A stretch of 43,633 bases of DNA. It comes from Rhodocollybia butyracea. Taxonomy: Eukaryota; Basidiomycota; Agaricomycetes; Agaricales; Omphalotaceae. Below are positions 41,294 to 43,633 of this stretch, in pieces (within the stretch, counting starts at the first letter, position 1; every line of letters starts with the position of its first letter). A program made the position numbers and the translations under genes. The stretch covers positions 1 through 43,633 of the forward strand of contig JADNRY010000494.1 of assembly GCA_015501585.1 (NCBI GenBank). Reading direction: 5' to 3'. The notes under the pieces are model-generated. The model did not search any database. It was not told where the DNA came from and saw only the letters and a program-made list of their open reading frames with translations.

Positions 41294-43633
41294 ATGGTCC
41301 TCCTGGCCTCCGCTTTTACGGCACTTGCTTCTGCAACGCTCCTCAATGCAGTTCATGTCTCTCGAGATGAGCCTGCATGGATGGTAGCTCGCGAGAACTC
41401 AACTAAAGCCCTTGGAGGCCTAGCGGCGAAAATCACTGGTCAGGATCAGACCTTTGACTTCGTCGTGATTGGTGGCGGGACAGCCGGCATAGTAAGTTAA
41501 TTTCGCAACCTTCTTTGTCAAACCACCCATTCTGATTGCAGTCCTGAACAGACCATAGCCGCGCGGCTTGCCGAGGATCCTTCAATTACTGTGGCCCTCA
41601 TTGAAGCTGGATCGTTCTACGAGTTCGAAAACGCACCCATTTCTTCGACCCCATTCGGCGATGTTGTGGGCGCGGGGGCCTCCATTTCTGACGCTGATCC
41701 TGTTGTCGACTGGCAGTTTATGACCACTCCTCAACCAGGTTTTGCAAACAGGGCCATACATTATGCTCGTGGGAGGACTCTTGGTGGCTCTTCAGGTTTG
41801 ATATGTGCTTAATCTCATCGAACTGTGATCTCACTTGGTGAATAGCTAGAAACTTCTTGATTTACCATAGGCCAACGGTACAGTCTCTGCAGATGTGGGC
41901 AGACCAAGTCGACGACCAAAGTTATACTTGGGATAACTTCCTGCCTTACATGAAGAAGAGCGTGCAGTTCACGACTCCGAACAGCAAGCTCAGAGCAACC
42001 AACTCGACACCACAGTTCAACCCCGCCGCTTTTGAGCGCAGCGGTGGACCGTTGCAGGTTTCATACCCCAACTATGCGCAGCCCTTCTCCAGGTAAGAAC
42101 CAGTCGCGTGGATCCGGATTATCATTCCTCATATTTGAATATTTAGTTATGCAGAGAAAGGTTTCAATGAGATAGGGATTCCGTCCACAGAAGACTTCCA
42201 ATCTGGTACGCTCATGGGAGCTCAGTACTGCCCCGCCACCATAGACCCAAAACAGGAGGCCAGAGCATCTTCTCAGGAAACCTTTTTGTCCGCTTACTCC
42301 GCCCATCGCACCAACCTTAAGGTTTTCCAGTTGACGATGGCTAAGAAAATTCTATTCAACTCCCACAAGACCGCTACCGGTGTACAGGTTAACATAACTG
42401 GACTAAAACCGTTCAATATCAACGCGAGGAAAGAGGTCATCCTGTCCGCAGGATCTTTTCAGTCGCCTCAGCTGCTCATGGTTTCTGGTATCGGTCCTAA
42501 AGCCACGTTGGAGCACTTCGGGATCGATGTGATCGTGGACAATCCTAACGTCGGACAGGTAAGTATTATCTGCTTTTGGCTTGTAGTGTACCCACTAATT
42601 TTTCAATAGAATATGTGGGATCACGTCTTGGCTAACCCTGCCTACCCAATCAAGGTTGACTCTGTCTCGCGCATGCTCAACGTGAATATACTCCCCTTTT
42701 AGCAACGATGAAGGCAATTCATAACTCTCTTTATAGGATCCGACCTACTCCGCAGATGAGCTTGCCGCATATCAGACTAATGCCACCGGGAGCCCTTACT
42801 AGCAATGTCGCTGACTTTTTGGCTTGGGAGAAGGCCCCAGCGGGTGTGCGATCGAACTTCTCGAAATCTGTACTCAAGGACTTGGAGTTTTTCCCTTCGG
42901 ACTGGCCCGAGATTGAGGTACGAACAGCCTAGGATTTTTGAACAAGCACATAGTAACACGTTACTCTAGTACATTGTCTCCCCTGGATACCTTGGTAATT
43001 GGAGTGAGTTATGATATTACCTGAGTACTTGACAGAGGCTGACTACATCTACGTTTCAGCTGCACCGGATTCATCCCAGCCTTCTTCGGGAAACTATGCT
43101 AGTGTATGCGCTACTCTCGTCGCGCCTCTCTCCAGAGGCAATGTCACCATCGCTTCTGCAGACGCATCCGTCGCCCCGATCATCAATCCCAACTTTCTTA
43201 CCGCCCCCTCAGATAAAGCTCTCATTCTGGCGGCTTACAAGCGTGCCAGGCAATTCTTTGCATCAGCTTCCATCCAGGAGGTCGTTGTTGGTACCGAGAC
43301 CTATCCTGGTCTGCAATTTGCCACAGACGATGAGATATTCGAACAGATCACTGAGGGAGCGATGACTGTATGGCATGCCTCGTGCACCTGCAAGATGGGT
43401 TCCGCCCACGATGCAACTGCGGTGCTCAACACTCAAGCGCAAGTGCTTGGCGTCAACAACCTGAGGGTAGTAGACTCAAGCGCGTTTCCTATCTTGCCTC
43501 CGGGTCACCCCCAGAGTATAGTTTGTGAGTATTTATCGTTATTCCATTAGCTGAGCACTGTCTAATGGGATTTCCGATAGATGCCCTCGCCGAAAAGATT
43601 GCAGATGATATCAAGAAAGCCAACAATCTTTCT
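41294..43633 (+). CDS. Secreted GMC-family FAD oxidoreductase (glucose oxidase/aryl-alcohol oxidase type), 3' partial
   Basis: Nine exons give at least 635 residues before the window ends: 41294-41491, 41552-41795, 41846-42092, 42147-42558, 42610-42681, 42737-42917, 42970-43003, 43060-43524, 43581-43633. An N-terminal hydrophobic leader indicates secretion. FAD binding is shown by Val-Ile-Gly-Gly-Gly-Thr-Ala-Gly and the later Gly-Arg-Thr-Leu-Gly-Gly-Ser-Ser. The catalytic region has Val-Trp-His-Ala-Ser-Cys-Thr-Cys-Lys-Met-Gly, and Pro-Pro-Gly-His-Pro-Gln follows. Family members oxidise alcohols to aldehydes or sugars to lactones, using oxygen or quinones. It may oxidise a cluster product or be an unrelated neighbour involved in lignocellulose breakdown. 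Exon 6 has a one-base break near 42786-42790 (Asn-Ala-Thr-Gly ends one frame, Leu-Thr-Ser-Asn-Val-Ala-Asp resumes in the next). Confidence 0.9.

Noticed and set aside
1..43633. CRISPR array, rRNA or bacterial-type operon features
   Set aside because: None seen. The repeats present are palindromes, LTRs and degenerate tandem or direct repeats of a eukaryotic genome.

Overview
The window looks like nuclear DNA of a filamentous basidiomycete, probably an Agaricomycete. Its genes are cut by many short introns (about 47-68 nt). The retrotransposon is a Ty3/Gypsy-type element with a C-terminal chromodomain-like region. The enzyme families present (reducing PKS, P450, GMC oxidoreductase, Gre2-like reductase) are typical of mushroom genomes. 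No tRNA, rRNA or CRISPR array was seen. All exon models and residue numbers below were read by eye from GT/GC..AG sites, frame continuity and conserved motifs. No alignment or search was run.

Region 1 (1-9352): a complete LTR retrotransposon (630-9347). It has LTRs that look identical, a 5-bp target duplication and one unbroken 2654-residue Gag-Pol frame. It sits in the upstream flank of an old gene-family copy.

Region 2 (about 9.35-20.6 kb): a repeat-rich, gene-poor stretch. Diverged copies of one unit recur near 10.9-11.5, 11.6-12.4 and 18.1-18.7 kb, with a partial copy at 1-300. Three of the copies have a near-perfect GATAGRCGCTCAT palindrome beside or upstream of them. A second repeat family (about 14.05-14.66 and 16.14-16.74 kb, part again near 20.0-20.3 kb) brackets a small gene with an NlpC/P60-like His..Asn-Cys pattern. 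A three-exon gene at 17.1-17.8 kb resembles fungal DUF7053 (SRPBCC-like) proteins. Most other coding traces here are broken.

Region 3 (20.7-43.6 kb): a polyketide biosynthetic gene cluster. On the minus strand are a 24-exon PKS (KS-AT-DH-degenerate MT-degenerate ER-KR-ACP-thioester reductase) and an MFS transporter. A P450 on the plus strand diverges from the transporter. A Gre2/DFR-like NADPH reductase (minus) converges with the P450. A secreted GMC oxidoreductase (plus) runs off the right edge. A consistent picture is that the PKS builds a polyene-type chain and releases it reductively as an aldehyde or alcohol. The reductase, P450 and GMC oxidase would then tailor it, and the MFS pump export it.

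A notable oddity is that four otherwise convincing gene models (PKS twice, MFS once, GMC once) each need a one-base frame correction, at least three of them in or next to a short homopolymer. The P450, the reductase and the retrotransposon are intact. Either the assembly has residual indels or the cluster is starting to decay.
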